DNA from: Mycobacterium sp. 4858
Lineage (GTDB): Bacteria > Actinomycetota > Actinomycetes > Mycobacteriales > Mycobacteriaceae
Length of the DNA stretch: 64,000 bases
Assembly (NCBI RefSeq): GCF_900240975.1
Contig: NZ_LT968775.1
Coordinates: forward strand, 1,426,001 to 1,490,000
Direction of reading: 5' to 3'
Part shown: positions 25,387-34,730 of the stretch, piece by piece
Layout of the letters: every line of letters begins with the position of its first letter
Position numbering within the stretch: position 1 is the stretch's first letter
Program-made: the position numbers and the translations under genes
Notes under the pieces: generated by a model
The model's database searches: none
Seen by the model: only the letters and a program-made list of their open reading frames with translations
What the model was told of the DNA's origin: nothing

Positions 25387-27126
25387 TCACGCGACGAGGT
25401 GCGGCTGGGCTTCGAGGGCCGCGCGGGTGGCGGCCCGCCCGGCCTCCAGTGCCGCATCGATCTTCTTGAAGTCCAACGGCCCGATGGCGGAGATGTCGGG
25501 CTCGATGACGGCCGCGACCCGCGGAAGTGCGCGCAGATCCCCGCGCGAGGCCGCCAGGTCGACGGCGCGAAGCAGGGTCTCCTGTAGTGGCGGCACGGCG
25601 GCGTCGGTCCCGGTGAGCAGATGCCGAACGAGGCGCGGTGGCTGAAGGACCGCCGGAAGCAAGCCGAAACCGTTGGACGGCACGAACTTTCGACGCAAGT
25701 CGACACAGATGACCTCACCGTCCTGATCGGCGCACATCACGTCGGCCGGAAGGTTGTTCAGCAGTCCCCCGTCCACGAGGAGCTGCTCGCCGCGTGGCAC
25801 CGGCGGCAGGAGGCCAGGGATCGAAATCGATGCGCGCACCGCCGTCGACAGCGGCCCGCGCCGGTGCACGATCTGGTTCCCGGTGATCATGTCCGCCGAG
25901 ACGGAGAAGAACTCCTTGGGCAGATGCTCGATCAACGCGCTTCCGAAGAACTCGCGCAGCAACCGATCGACACGGGCTCCCCTGGTCAGCGCCACCGCGG
26001 GGAGGGTGTAGTCGCTCAGGGGGCTGGTCTGGGCGATGAACTTGCGCGCCGCGGCGGTCGCCTCCGTTGGGGGCAGGCCCAACGCGAACGCGGCGGACGC
26101 GATGGCGCCGGCGCTCGTCCCGCCGAACCGATCGATGGCGATCCCCGCCCGGGTGAGTTCCTCGTACACCCCGAAGTGCGCGAGCCCGCGCGCCCCACCG
26201 CCGGCCAACACCAAGCCGAGGGAGCGGCCCGCGATCCTGCGGGCGAGGGCTGCGATGCCGTCGTCGCTGTCCGGATGATGCGACACCGGATGCAAGGCGT
26301 CCCACCAGCGGGGGTCGGGTTCGGCCGTGGTGATCAAGTGGATCGGCCGCCCTGTGTCGGGTCGATCGAGGTCGGTTGGCGGACGGGTGGGATCCACCAA
26401 AACGACGACCCGATCGCATTGCGAGACAACGTATCGTCGCCATTGCTCGCCGGAACCGCGGTCGGCCACCAGCAGCACCCAGTCGTTGCCGCGCTCGGCC
26501 CGGTCGAGCACCTCGCTGAACGCCTCGACGAAGGCGCCGCCGCCGCCCGCCGGGGCCGTCGTCTCGGGCGGTGGCGCGAGCGCGTCAACCCGGCCGTAAC
26601 AGGTCAGCCGGGCCACGAGCGCGTCGACCGTCGGCCCGGCGCCGACCTCCCCGGTGGCCAACACCCCGATCACGCGGGGACGCAGCGAACCGTGCACGGA
26701 ACGCGACTCGCGGAGCATCCGTGCCATCGCCCGGAGCATCGCGAACTGCAGTCGCGGCGCCTTCTCGAGCACCGCGGTGAACACGTCGGCGGCGATCCTC
26801 CACACGACGCCGTCCCGGATGGCGCGCACTCCTGCCGACCGAGCGGCCCCGGCGATCAAACCCAGGTCCCCGATCGAGTCACCCGAGGCCATCTCGCGCA
26901 GGAGACTGCCGTCGGCGCCGAAGGCCGCGAATCGGCCCGAGTCGATCACGAAGATGGCATCCGATGGGTCGCCCAGCCGGAAGAGCCACTCGCCGGCGGG
27001 AACATGCCGGCGCTCCACGGCGGCGCAGAGCCGGTCGAGTTGTTCGTCGTCGATGTCCGCCAGTATCGGAACCTTGCGCAAAGCGGTCCGCGCGTCGGCC
27101 GCATGCCACTGCTGGTTAGCGCTCAT
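25387..27126 (-). CDS. Cyclic-nucleotide-binding patatin-like phospholipase (NTE/RssA family)
   Basis: A 579-residue protein, close in length and layout to M. tuberculosis Rv2565. Residues about 15-135 are a cNMP-binding barrel. Its phosphate cassette reads GDLGLIAGAARSA with Arg96, but the usual Glu is Asp87. A linker (about 150-300) follows. The patatin lipase domain shows the oxyanion motif GGGARG (309-314), nucleophile Ser338 in GTSAG and Asp452 in DGG, so the catalytic dyad is intact. Cyclic nucleotide would switch lipid hydrolysis. Two cyclase genes flank it, which suggests a local source of the ligand (inference). Confidence 0.88.
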   Translation of the reverse strand: MSANQQWHAADARTALRKVPILADIDDEQLDRLCAAVERRHVPAGEWLFRLGDPSDAIFVIDSGRFAAFGADGSLLREMASGDSIGDLGLIAGAARSAGVRAIRDGVVWRIAADVFTAVLEKAPRLQFAMLRAMARMLRESRSVHGSLRPRVIGVLATGEVGAGPTVDALVARLTCYGRVDALAPPPETTAPAGGGGAFVEAFSEVLDRAERGNDWVLLVADRGSGEQWRRYVVSQCDRVVVLVDPTRPPTDLDRPDTGRPIHLITTAEPDPRWWDALHPVSHHPDSDDGIAALARRIAGRSLGLVLAGGGARGLAHFGVYEELTRAGIAIDRFGGTSAGAIASAAFALGLPPTEATAAARKFIAQTSPLSDYTLPAVALTRGARVDRLLREFFGSALIEHLPKEFFSVSADMITGNQIVHRRGPLSTAVRASISIPGLLPPVPRGEQLLVDGGLLNNLPADVMCADQDGEVICVDLRRKFVPSNGFGLLPAVLQPPRLVRHLLTGTDAAVPPLQETLLRAVDLAASRGDLRALPRVAAVIEPDISAIGPLDFKKIDAALEAGRAATRAALEAQPHLVA

Positions 27127-27430
27127 AAGCCGCCGGACGCATCATCGCTCCTCCGACCGATCACGGAAAGGTGTAGTGGGAGCTTATCGGCAGACCGCGT
27201 CGCCGTCCGCGGCAATCGAAAGTCGTTGTGGCACTGAGCCGTCGAAACATCGAGACGCCGCTCGTTAGTCGCCAAACCCCGGGTTGAACGCCGCCTGCGG
27301 TTCACGCCGTATTCACCCACGGGGTGCCACACCGCTTGGACGCCTTCGGTTCCCGCGATCACCGCGGCGCCTTGCGGTATTGTCCGCAGCAAACCGCCGG
27401 CACGAGGTGATGAGACGCGGCGAGGCAACC
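27127..27430. other. Divergent intergenic region between patatin and FHA-cyclase genes
   Basis: A 304-base space presumably holding back-to-back promoters. An AGGAG-like stretch and alternative start codons for the cyclase occur near its right end. I could not assign a promoter pair, repeat or RNA with confidence. Confidence 0.4.
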
Positions 27431-28498
27431 ATGACTTCAGCGATCGAGATGCCCGGTGGGGGGCCGGGTGAGCCGCTCGGCTACCTGGTCGTCAACGACG
27501 GTGGTTCCGAACGCAGCGTGCCCATTTTCGATCAGCTGTTCATCGGCCGCGAATGCGCGGGGATCAGCGAACCACGCAGGCTGATGATTCGCGATCCGGA
27601 GATCTCGCGCACCCATCTCGAGATCCGGTTGGACGCCGCCGCCGACCAGGCTTTCGCCATCGACACCAGCACCAACGGCACGATGGTCAACGGGATGCGC
27701 CTGGAGCGCGCGGTGCCACGGCCGATCCGCCCGGGTGACGAGATCCGAATCGGCGACGTGGCCCTGATCTTCCGCTCGCAACGGTTCAACGCCGCCGCTG
27801 CCGCCATGCCCCACGGCCTGACACGCACCCGGATCAGCCAAGCCGCCTTGGTGATGGTGGTCGGTGACATCATCAACTACTCGACGATCTCCCAAGTGAC
27901 GGAGGAGAGCGTCGTCGCCAGGAGCCTGCACACGCTCTGGAACGAGGTGGGCGCTGTGCTGCGCGCCCACCAGGGCACGCTCAACCACTACGCGGGCGAT
28001 GCGATATTCGCGATCTGGGAGGCGAGCAAATTCGCCGACGCCGCCGAGCGGGCAATAGATTTCGCACTCGCCGCCAACGGGCTCGTCCAGGAACTCGGGC
28101 CGGGACTGCCGTTGCGTGGCCCCGACGACTCGCCGATCCGCATGGGGTGGGGGGTGGTGGTGGGCACGGTGGCGCTGGCGGCCATGACACGTTCGGTGGA
28201 GGCGGTGATCGGCGATTCGACCAACGTGGCGTTCCGATTGGCCGGGTTGGCGGGCCGCCAGGGCCGGGCCGCGGTGATCGTGACGAGCGGCGTCCGGAGC
28301 ACGGTGGACGGCCACTTCACCTGGGGCGAAGGCGAAAAGGTGGAGTTGAAGGGCCGGCGTGGGCGGGAAACCGTCTTCCCCGTCATCGCTCGCCGGACCG
28401 CGGGAACCACAACCGTTCCCGGCATGGACCTCGCCGGACCCCCCACCGCCGAGGGGGACGGTCACACGACCGCGGAAACGCCCGTGCAAACCGACTGA
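27431..28498 (+). CDS. FHA domain fused to class III nucleotidyl cyclase-like domain
   Basis: A 355-residue soluble protein. ATG 27431 is preferred, with GAGG six to seven bases before it (27410 is an alternative). The FHA domain (about 15-115) has the phosphothreonine-binding residues Arg40, Ser59, Arg60, His62 and Asn82-Gly83. The cyclase fold (about 135-300) keeps both metal aspartates (D146 in VVGDIINY, D190 in HYAGDA) and the Asn265/Arg269 pair. The positions that choose the purine are His186 and Ala258 instead of Lys and Asp/Thr, so activity or nucleotide choice may be unusual. Receptor kinases on both sides could create the phosphothreonine ligand. Adjacent hairpin at 28502-28558. Confidence 0.85.
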   Translation: MTSAIEMPGGGPGEPLGYLVVNDGGSERSVPIFDQLFIGRECAGISEPRRLMIRDPEISRTHLEIRLDAAADQAFAIDTSTNGTMVNGMRLERAVPRPIRPGDEIRIGDVALIFRSQRFNAAAAAMPHGLTRTRISQAALVMVVGDIINYSTISQVTEESVVARSLHTLWNEVGAVLRAHQGTLNHYAGDAIFAIWEASKFADAAERAIDFALAANGLVQELGPGLPLRGPDDSPIRMGWGVVVGTVALAAMTRSVEAVIGDSTNVAFRLAGLAGRQGRAAVIVTSGVRSTVDGHFTWGEGEKVELKGRRGRETVFPVIARRTAGTTTVPGMDLAGPPTAEGDGHTTAETPVQTD

Positions 28499-28501
28499 GC
28501 C

Positions 28502-28558
28502 GTCACGCCGCGCGGCCCCACGGGGCCGATCGAGGAATCGGTGGCGGGCCGGCGTGAC
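28502..28558 (+). terminator. Nested inverted repeat after the FHA-cyclase, possible terminator
   Basis: Outer perfect arms GTCACGCCG (28502-28510) and CGGCGTGAC (28550-28558) enclose a very stable small hairpin, CGGCCCC (28513-28519) paired with GGGGCCG (28522-28528). It begins four bases after the stop codon. No T tract follows, but mycobacterial terminators often lack one. Confidence 0.5.
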
Positions 28559-28744
28559 AGGCGTTACCGCACATCATGATTCGCCGCCCTGGGACGCCGC
28601 GCGCCGCGCGGGCCGAGCCGGCCATACCGCCTGGTGACCGACGCGATCGCATGCCGAACGGTGATGCTGTACTTTTCGTGCGATGAGATGGGTGGGCCGC
28701 ACGAGCGCCCCCCGAGGGTGTTGTGAGTCGATGGGAGTCACTCG

Positions 28745-30301
28745 ATGACCGGCGCGCAGGGGTCGCGGGTGGGGACGATGTTCGGCCCCTACCACCTCAA
28801 GCGACTCCTCGGCCGCGGCGGAATGGGCGAGGTGTACGAAGCCGAGCACACCGTCAAGCAGTGGACGGTGGCGCTCAAGCTGATGTCGCACACGTTCAGC
28901 CAGGACCCGGTTTTCCGCAAGCGGATGGAGCGCGAGGCCCGCATCACCGGCCGGTTGTTGGAACCGCACGTGGTCCCCATCCACGATTACGGCGAGATCG
29001 ACGGGCAACTGTATCTGGAGATGCGGCTCATCGAGGGCGTCGACCTGGGCAGCCTGCTCGAACGGCACGGACCGCTCCCCGCCCCGCGAGCCGTGGCCAT
29101 CGTGCGCCAGGTCGCGTCGGCCCTCGATGCCGCCCACGCGGCCGGGGTGATGCACCGCGACGTCAAACCGCAGAACATCCTCATCACCGGCGAGGACTTC
29201 GCCTATCTCGTCGACTTCGGCATCGCCAGCGCAAAAACCGACGAGAAGCTCACCCAGCTGGGCACCGCCGTGGGAACGTTGAAATACATGGCGCCGGAAC
29301 GGTTTTCAAGCGACGAGGTGACCCCTCGCGCCGACGTCTACGCGCTGGCCTGCGTGCTCTACGAATGCCTGACCGCGACGCCGCCGTATCCCGCCGAGAG
29401 CACGGGCGTGTTGATCGCCGGGCACATGATGCAGCCCATCCCGAAACCCAGCGAGCAGGGATCCGGGGTGAGCCCGGCCTTCGACGCGGTGATCGCCGGC
29501 GGCATGGCCAAGGATCCGATCGAACGCTATCCCACCGCCGGGGCCCTGGCCGATGCCGCACACAAGGCGCTCAGCAGCCCCGAACGCGAGCGCGCCGACA
29601 CGATCCTGCGGCGCGGTGAAACCGCCGGTGCGCCGCCCACCAGCTTCCACACCGAGACGTCGGCGGACCCGCCGCTGCCACAGGCGCCGCCGCCATCGGC
29701 CGCCGCCGCGCCGCGCAAGCGCAACCGTTGGCCGATCGTGGCGGCCGCGGCGGTGGCCGTCCTGGCGGCCTGCGCCGTCGGTGGCTGGCTGCTGCTGCAA
29801 CCCGGCGGACAGCGGCACGCCAAGTCGACGGTCGCGAAAACCCCGCCGCCGTCCAGCGCCGCCCCCAACGACGACCAGGCGCGGCTGATGAGCCTGCTGC
29901 CGCCCGGCTACCTCGCGGGAACGTGCGTGCCCGCGACCCCGGAGTCGGGCAGCATCTGGGTGCACGCGGTGGCGATGGTGACGTGCGGGCCGAACACCCA
30001 ACCCGGCGGCCCCAGCCACGCCACCTACGGGTTGTTCCCCACGCCCGACCGGCTCAAGAGGGCCTTCACCGACGACATCGGCAACGTCAGCCTGGTGAAC
30101 TGCCCCGGCGAGGGACGCTCACCGATCAGCTGGCACTACGACCAGACGCCCAACGACACGGCCGGCCTGATCGCCTGCGGCACCTACAACAACCACCCGA
30201 ACGTCATCTGGACCAACGACGAGAAGCTCATGCTCAGCGACGTCTCCGGCGACCCGGCCACCGTCGAGGACCTGCATACGTGGTGGGACGCGTACGGCTG
30301 A
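28745..30301 (+). CDS. Receptor Ser/Thr protein kinase, PknE-like kinase domain with a different sensor domain
   Basis: A 518-residue kinase. The kinase domain (about 12-270) is strikingly similar to the PknE-type protein at 20605-22380, including GRGGMG, VALKLMS, HRDVKPQN, DFGIAS and the KLTQ..T.VGT.KYMAPERF activation segment. A Pro/Ala-rich linker and one membrane helix (about 328-351) follow. The exported domain (about 375-518) has four cysteines (GTCVP, VTCGP, VNCPG, IACGT), suggesting two disulfides, and ends in HTWWDAYG. It is unrelated to the thioredoxin domain of its paralogue. This looks like kinase-domain duplication with sensor swap. The ligand is unknown. Confidence 0.88.
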   Translation: MTGAQGSRVGTMFGPYHLKRLLGRGGMGEVYEAEHTVKQWTVALKLMSHTFSQDPVFRKRMEREARITGRLLEPHVVPIHDYGEIDGQLYLEMRLIEGVDLGSLLERHGPLPAPRAVAIVRQVASALDAAHAAGVMHRDVKPQNILITGEDFAYLVDFGIASAKTDEKLTQLGTAVGTLKYMAPERFSSDEVTPRADVYALACVLYECLTATPPYPAESTGVLIAGHMMQPIPKPSEQGSGVSPAFDAVIAGGMAKDPIERYPTAGALADAAHKALSSPERERADTILRRGETAGAPPTSFHTETSADPPLPQAPPPSAAAAPRKRNRWPIVAAAAVAVLAACAVGGWLLLQPGGQRHAKSTVAKTPPPSSAAPNDDQARLMSLLPPGYLAGTCVPATPESGSIWVHAVAMVTCGPNTQPGGPSHATYGLFPTPDRLKRAFTDDIGNVSLVNCPGEGRSPISWHYDQTPNDTAGLIACGTYNNHPNVIWTNDEKLMLSDVSGDPATVEDLHTWWDAYG

Positions 30302-30304
30302 CCC

Positions 30305-32482
30305 TCACAGGATGTAGAGCATCTCCTGGTAGGTCGGCAACGGCCACAAGTCGTCGGCCACAACGCCTTCCAGCGCATCGGCGGCCGCGCGCACCGCTTC
30401 CATCGCCGGCAGCAGCGCCTCCTGCGCGTGGGTGGCCTCCTCGAGCGCCGAGGACGCCGAGTGGTCCGACAGCGCCGAGCGCAGCGCCGCCAGCGCGGCG
30501 GTGAGGTCGGACAGCGGGGCCGAAACCGCTTCCAGCGCCGCCGTGTTGGGCTCCACCCCGGCGGCCTTCAGCGTCGCGACGTTCTGGGCGAGCTCGGTCT
30601 GGTAGCGCAGGGCCGCCGGCAGGATCACGGTCGTCCCGATCTCGAGGGCCAGCTTCGCCTCGACCCCGATGGTCAGCGCGTACTGCTCCAGCCGCACCTC
30701 GTAGCGGCTGTGCAGCTCGCGTTCGTTGAAAACGCCGTACTTCTCGAAGACTTCGACCGATTCGGGCTTGATGAGTTCGGGAATGGCGTCCAGCGTGGTC
30801 TTGAGGTTGGGCAGGCCGCGCTCGGCCGCCTCGATCTGCCAGTTCTCCGAATACCCGTCCCCGTTGAACACCACCGCGCCGTGATCGGTGATGATCTCGG
30901 TGAGCAGCTTCTGCACCGCCGCGTCGAAGTCCTCGCCGCTTTCGACGGCCTTCTCCAAAATCGTTGCGATGTAGTCGAACGAGTCGGCCATGATGGTGTT
31001 CAGGACGATCATCGGGACGGCGACCGTCTGCCCCGAACCGGGCGCCCGGAACTCGAATCGGTTGCCGGTGAACGCGAACGGGCTGGTCCGGTTGCGATCA
31101 CCGGGATCGGTCGGCAGCGGCGGCAGGGTGTCGACGCCGATGATCATGGTGCCCTTACCCTTCGACGACGTCGCCGCGCCCTTGGCGATCTGCTCGAACA
31201 CGTCGGCCAGCTGCTCACCGAGGAAGATCGAGATGATCGCCGGCGGCGCCTCGTTGGCGCCCAGCCGGTGATCGTTGGTGGCCGACGCGACCGAGACGCG
31301 CAGCAGCCCGGCGAACTTGTGCACCGCGCGGATCACCGCCGCGCAGAACACCAGGAACTGGGCGTTCTCGTGCGGGGTGTCGCCGGGCACCAGCAGCGAA
31401 CCCAGCTCCGCGTTGCCCACCGAGAAGTTGACGTGCTTGCCCGAGCCGTTGACACCGGCGAACGGCTTCTCGTGGAACAGGCACTCCATGCCGTGCTTCT
31501 TGGCCAGCGTCTTGAACACGGTCATCAGCAGCTGCTGGTGGTCCGAGGCGATGTTGGCCCGCTCGAACATCGGCGCCACCTCGAACTGGCCGGGGGCGAC
31601 CTCGTTGTGCCGGGTCTTGGCCGGGATGCCGAGCTTGAACAGCTCCCGCTCGGTGTCCATCATGAAGCCGAGCACCCGCTCGGGCACCGAGCCGAAGTAA
31701 TGGTCGTCGAATTCCTGGCCCTTGGGCGGCTTGGCGCCGAACACGGTGCGCCCCGCGTTGATCAGGTCCGGCCGTGCCAGGAAGAAGTGGCGGTCGACGA
31801 GGAAGTACTCCTGCTCCGGCCCGCAGAAGGACACCACCTTGTTCAGGTCCTGGTGACCGAACAGCTTCAGGATGCGCTCGGCGTGGACACCCATGGCCTG
31901 CTGGCTGCGCAGCAGCGGTGTCTTGTAGTCGAGCGCCTCGCCGGTCATCGACACGAAAACCGTTGGGATGCATAGCGTATTGCCGTTCGGGTTCTCCAGC
32001 ACGTAGGCGGGGCTGGTCACGTCCCAACCGGTGTAGCCGCGCGCCTCGAAGGTGCTGCGCAGCCCGCCCGAGGGAAAGCTGGAGGCGTCGGGCTCGCCCT
32101 GGATCAGGGTCTTGCCGGCGAATTCGGCGAGCGTCTGCCCGTCGGAGACGGGTTCCAGGAAGCTGTCGTGCTTTTCGGCGGTCAGCCCGGTCATCGGATA
32201 GAAGACGTGCGCGTAGTGGGTGGCGCCCTTCTCCAACGCCCAATCCTTCATGGCGACCGCGACGGCATCGGCGACAGCCGGGTCGAGCTTGGCGCCCTTG
32301 TCGATGGTCGCCACGACCGACTTGTACACCGCCTTGGGCAGCCGCGCCTGCATCTCGGCCTTGGTGAAGACGTTGGAGCCGAAGATCTCGCCCGGCAGTT
32401 CACCCGGGACGAAGCTGATGGCAGGAGGGACGTATGCCTCGACGTTGTTGATCGCCTGCAGGCGGACTGCGTTGCCGCTCAA
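30305..32482 (-). CDS. glnN: Type III glutamine synthetase
   Basis: A 725-residue enzyme, the normal GSIII length and much longer than GSI/GSII (about 350-480). Start TTG 32482 has AGGAA five bases upstream. GSIII landmarks include [35 protein letters not shown] and [13 protein letters not shown], and a long C-terminal helical region. It makes glutamine from glutamate, ammonia and ATP. Mycobacteria rely mainly on GlnA1 (GSI), so a GSIII is an accessory isozyme. It lies 100 bases downstream of a membrane protein gene in a same-strand run that includes asnO and ngg, which consume glutamine for an osmolyte. Confidence 0.92.
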   Translation of the reverse strand: MSGNAVRLQAINNVEAYVPPAISFVPGELPGEIFGSNVFTKAEMQARLPKAVYKSVVATIDKGAKLDPAVADAVAVAMKDWALEKGATHYAHVFYPMTGLTAEKHDSFLEPVSDGQTLAEFAGKTLIQGEPDASSFPSGGLRSTFEARGYTGWDVTSPAYVLENPNGNTLCIPTVFVSMTGEALDYKTPLLRSQQAMGVHAERILKLFGHQDLNKVVSFCGPEQEYFLVDRHFFLARPDLINAGRTVFGAKPPKGQEFDDHYFGSVPERVLGFMMDTERELFKLGIPAKTRHNEVAPGQFEVAPMFERANIASDHQQLLMTVFKTLAKKHGMECLFHEKPFAGVNGSGKHVNFSVGNAELGSLLVPGDTPHENAQFLVFCAAVIRAVHKFAGLLRVSVASATNDHRLGANEAPPAIISIFLGEQLADVFEQIAKGAATSSKGKGTMIIGVDTLPPLPTDPGDRNRTSPFAFTGNRFEFRAPGSGQTVAVPMIVLNTIMADSFDYIATILEKAVESGEDFDAAVQKLLTEIITDHGAVVFNGDGYSENWQIEAAERGLPNLKTTLDAIPELIKPESVEVFEKYGVFNERELHSRYEVRLEQYALTIGVEAKLALEIGTTVILPAALRYQTELAQNVATLKAAGVEPNTAALEAVSAPLSDLTAALAALRSALSDHSASSALEEATHAQEALLPAMEAVRAAADALEGVVADDLWPLPTYQEMLYIL

Positions 32483-32582
32483 TGGAATTCCTATCGCTCA
32501 AGGGGGCCCACCGCTTGTCCTCGACGGACGGCTGGACCGGCTCACTTTAGGAACTCTCGATGGCGAATTTGTTACACCCGCG

Positions 32583-33077
32583 TCACCGGTATCGCCGCGA
32601 TGGTTTCGATCGTGAGTCGCGACCCGCCGCTGTCGGGCGGGACCCGCGCGGCCGCAGGGCGAACGCCCACGAACGCCCGGAGGGCCCACCCTGCAGACGG
32701 GCGATGCGCAGCGCGCCGGCGATGAGGACGGCCGCGAGCGGCAGCTCGCCCACCCCGGCGGCCAGGACCGCGACGACGATGTCGCCGGGTTCGGCGGTGA
32801 GCACATCGAACCAGGCGTCGCACATCAGCAGCACGCCCGTCGCGAACGCGAACAACGTCAACAGGGGGTGATTCGTGAAACCAAGGACGGCGGTGGTGAC
32901 CATGAACGCGAGCAGGAACAGGTCGAATCCGACCCAGGTCACCTGCCAATGCTGGGCGGTGTAGCTCTGCGGCAACGTCACTCCCAGGAAAACCGTCCAC
33001 GGGATCAGCGCGAGAGCGGCACACAGCGCGAGCCACTCACGCAGCCGGCGGATCTGCACCGAACGGCGGGACCGCAT
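32583..33077 (-). CDS. Small four-helix membrane protein of unknown function
   Basis: About 164 residues (ATG 33077; GTG 33080 is equally possible, with GGAG upstream). Four hydrophobic helices (LALCAALALIPWTVFLGV, GFDLFLLAFMVTTAVLGF, PLLTLFAFATGVLLMCDAWFDV, VVAVLAAGVGELPLAAVL) precede a basic, probably disordered tail. It resembles uncharacterised actinobacterial membrane proteins. It is flanked by the MFS gene (113 bases) and the GSIII gene (100 bases). No function is assigned. Confidence 0.65.
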   Translation of the reverse strand: MRSRRSVQIRRLREWLALCAALALIPWTVFLGVTLPQSYTAQHWQVTWVGFDLFLLAFMVTTAVLGFTNHPLLTLFAFATGVLLMCDAWFDVLTAEPGDIVVAVLAAGVGELPLAAVLIAGALRIARLQGGPSGRSWAFALRPRGSRPTAAGRDSRSKPSRRYR

Positions 33078-33190
33078 CACCCGTTACTCCGAGGATCTCT
33101 CACGCGCGGGGCACGGAGCACACCCGCGATCATCCCAACCGGACCGGACATCCCGACCGGGTCCCTTACGACGTCTTTACGCCGGGGCCG

Positions 33191-34675
33191 TCAGTCGCGC
33201 CCACCGTCGCGGTCCTCGCGGTGGTCGGCGTCCTCGACCGTCAGCGGCAACGCCAGCTCTTCGAGCGGGCGCCGTTCGGCCGCGATGCCCAGCCGCAATT
33301 CGACCAGACCCGCGATCGCCATGACCGCCGCGCCCGTCACAAACGACCACACCACCTGGCCGCGCTCCCCGGAATTGATCAGCTGCCCGAACAGCAACGG
33401 GCCGGTGATGCCGCCGATCGCAGTGCCCACCGCGTAGAAGAACGCGATCGCCAGCGCCCTGGTCTCCATCGGGAAGATCTCGCTGACCGTCAGGTAGGCC
33501 GCGCTGGCGCCCGCCGAGGCCAGGAAGAACGCGACCGCGAGGACGCCCATGAACGCCCAGACGCCGCCGAGCTGGGTCACGAACAGGATCGCGAGCACGA
33601 CCGCGACCACCGCGGAGCCGAGGTAGGTGGCGGTGATCATCGGCTTGCGCCCGATGCTGTCGAACAGGTGCCCGAGCGCCAGCGGCCCGACGAAGTTGCT
33701 CAGGGCCCAAAGGATGAAGAACAGTGGCACCTTCCCCGACGGCACCCCGTAGAACCCGCTCAACAGCGTGCCGAGGTTGAACGTCACACCGTTGTAGAGG
33801 AAGGCCTGCCCGGTGAACAGCGCCAGCCCGAGGATCGCGCGCCGTGGATAGAGCTTGAACGCCACCCGAGCGATCTCGCGGAACGAGATCGCCTCGCGCT
33901 GGCGGATCTTCAGCTTGCGGCCCTGCGGCTCGGGCAGCGGCTCGCCAGTTTCCTGCCGCACCGCCTCCTCGATCTCGCCGACGACCCGTTCGGCCTCTTC
34001 GTCGCGACCGTGGATGAACAACCAGCGCGGGCTCTCCGGGACGTTGCGCCGCACGAGCAGCACGAAGATGCCGAAGATGGCGCCGACGCCGAACGCGAGC
34101 CGCCAGCCGATGTTGGGCGCGAAGTGCGACGTGTCGAGCAACACGAGCGCACCGGCCGCGCCCGCGGCGGAGCCCAGCCAGTACGTGCCGTTGATGATCA
34201 GGTCGACGCGGCCGCGCAGGCGGGCGGGGATCAGCTCGTCGATGGCCGAGTTGATCGCGGCGTATTCGCCGCCGATGCCGGCGCCGGTGAAGAACCGCGC
34301 GACGAAGAAATACCAGGGGGCGAAAGCGAAGGCGGTCGCGACGGTGGCCACCAGGTACACCGCCAGGGTCAGCATGAACAGGTTGCGCCGGCCGAACCGG
34401 TCCGTCAGGTGCCCGAAGAACAGCGCGCCCAGGCAGGCGCCCGCGATGTAGAACGCGGCCGCGAGGCCGATCTGCGCGGCGTTCAAGTCGATGCCGCTGC
34501 CCTTTTCGGTCAGGCGGGCGGACACGTTGCCCACCATCGTGACCTCGAGCCCGTCCAGGATCCACACCCCGCCCAGCCCGATCACGACGCGCCAGTGGAA
34601 TCGCGACCAGGGCAGCCTGTCCAGCCGCGCCGGCACGTGCGTGGTGATGGTCCCGGTTTGCACGCTTCCGCTCAT
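33191..34675 (-). CDS. MFS transporter, sugar-porter-like
   Basis: A 494-residue, twelve-helix transporter. ATG 34675 has GAGGAG at good spacing. Loop motifs of the major facilitator superfamily are visible: GHLTDRFGRRN after helix 2, PESPRWL after helix 6, GHLFDSIGRKP in the second half. The cytosolic loop is long. It lies 55 bases behind ngg in the same direction, so it may be co-transcribed with the osmolyte genes. It could move the N-acetylglutaminylglutamine amide or a precursor, but sequence alone does not define the substrate. Confidence 0.85.
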   Translation of the reverse strand: MSGSVQTGTITTHVPARLDRLPWSRFHWRVVIGLGGVWILDGLEVTMVGNVSARLTEKGSGIDLNAAQIGLAAAFYIAGACLGALFFGHLTDRFGRRNLFMLTLAVYLVATVATAFAFAPWYFFVARFFTGAGIGGEYAAINSAIDELIPARLRGRVDLIINGTYWLGSAAGAAGALVLLDTSHFAPNIGWRLAFGVGAIFGIFVLLVRRNVPESPRWLFIHGRDEEAERVVGEIEEAVRQETGEPLPEPQGRKLKIRQREAISFREIARVAFKLYPRRAILGLALFTGQAFLYNGVTFNLGTLLSGFYGVPSGKVPLFFILWALSNFVGPLALGHLFDSIGRKPMITATYLGSAVVAVVLAILFVTQLGGVWAFMGVLAVAFFLASAGASAAYLTVSEIFPMETRALAIAFFYAVGTAIGGITGPLLFGQLINSGERGQVVWSFVTGAAVMAIAGLVELRLGIAAERRPLEELALPLTVEDADHREDRDGGRD

Positions 34676-34730
34676 CTGGCTCCTCTCTGAGTGATCTTCA
34701 GAATTACCCAAGCGAAGCAGATGGCAAGCC

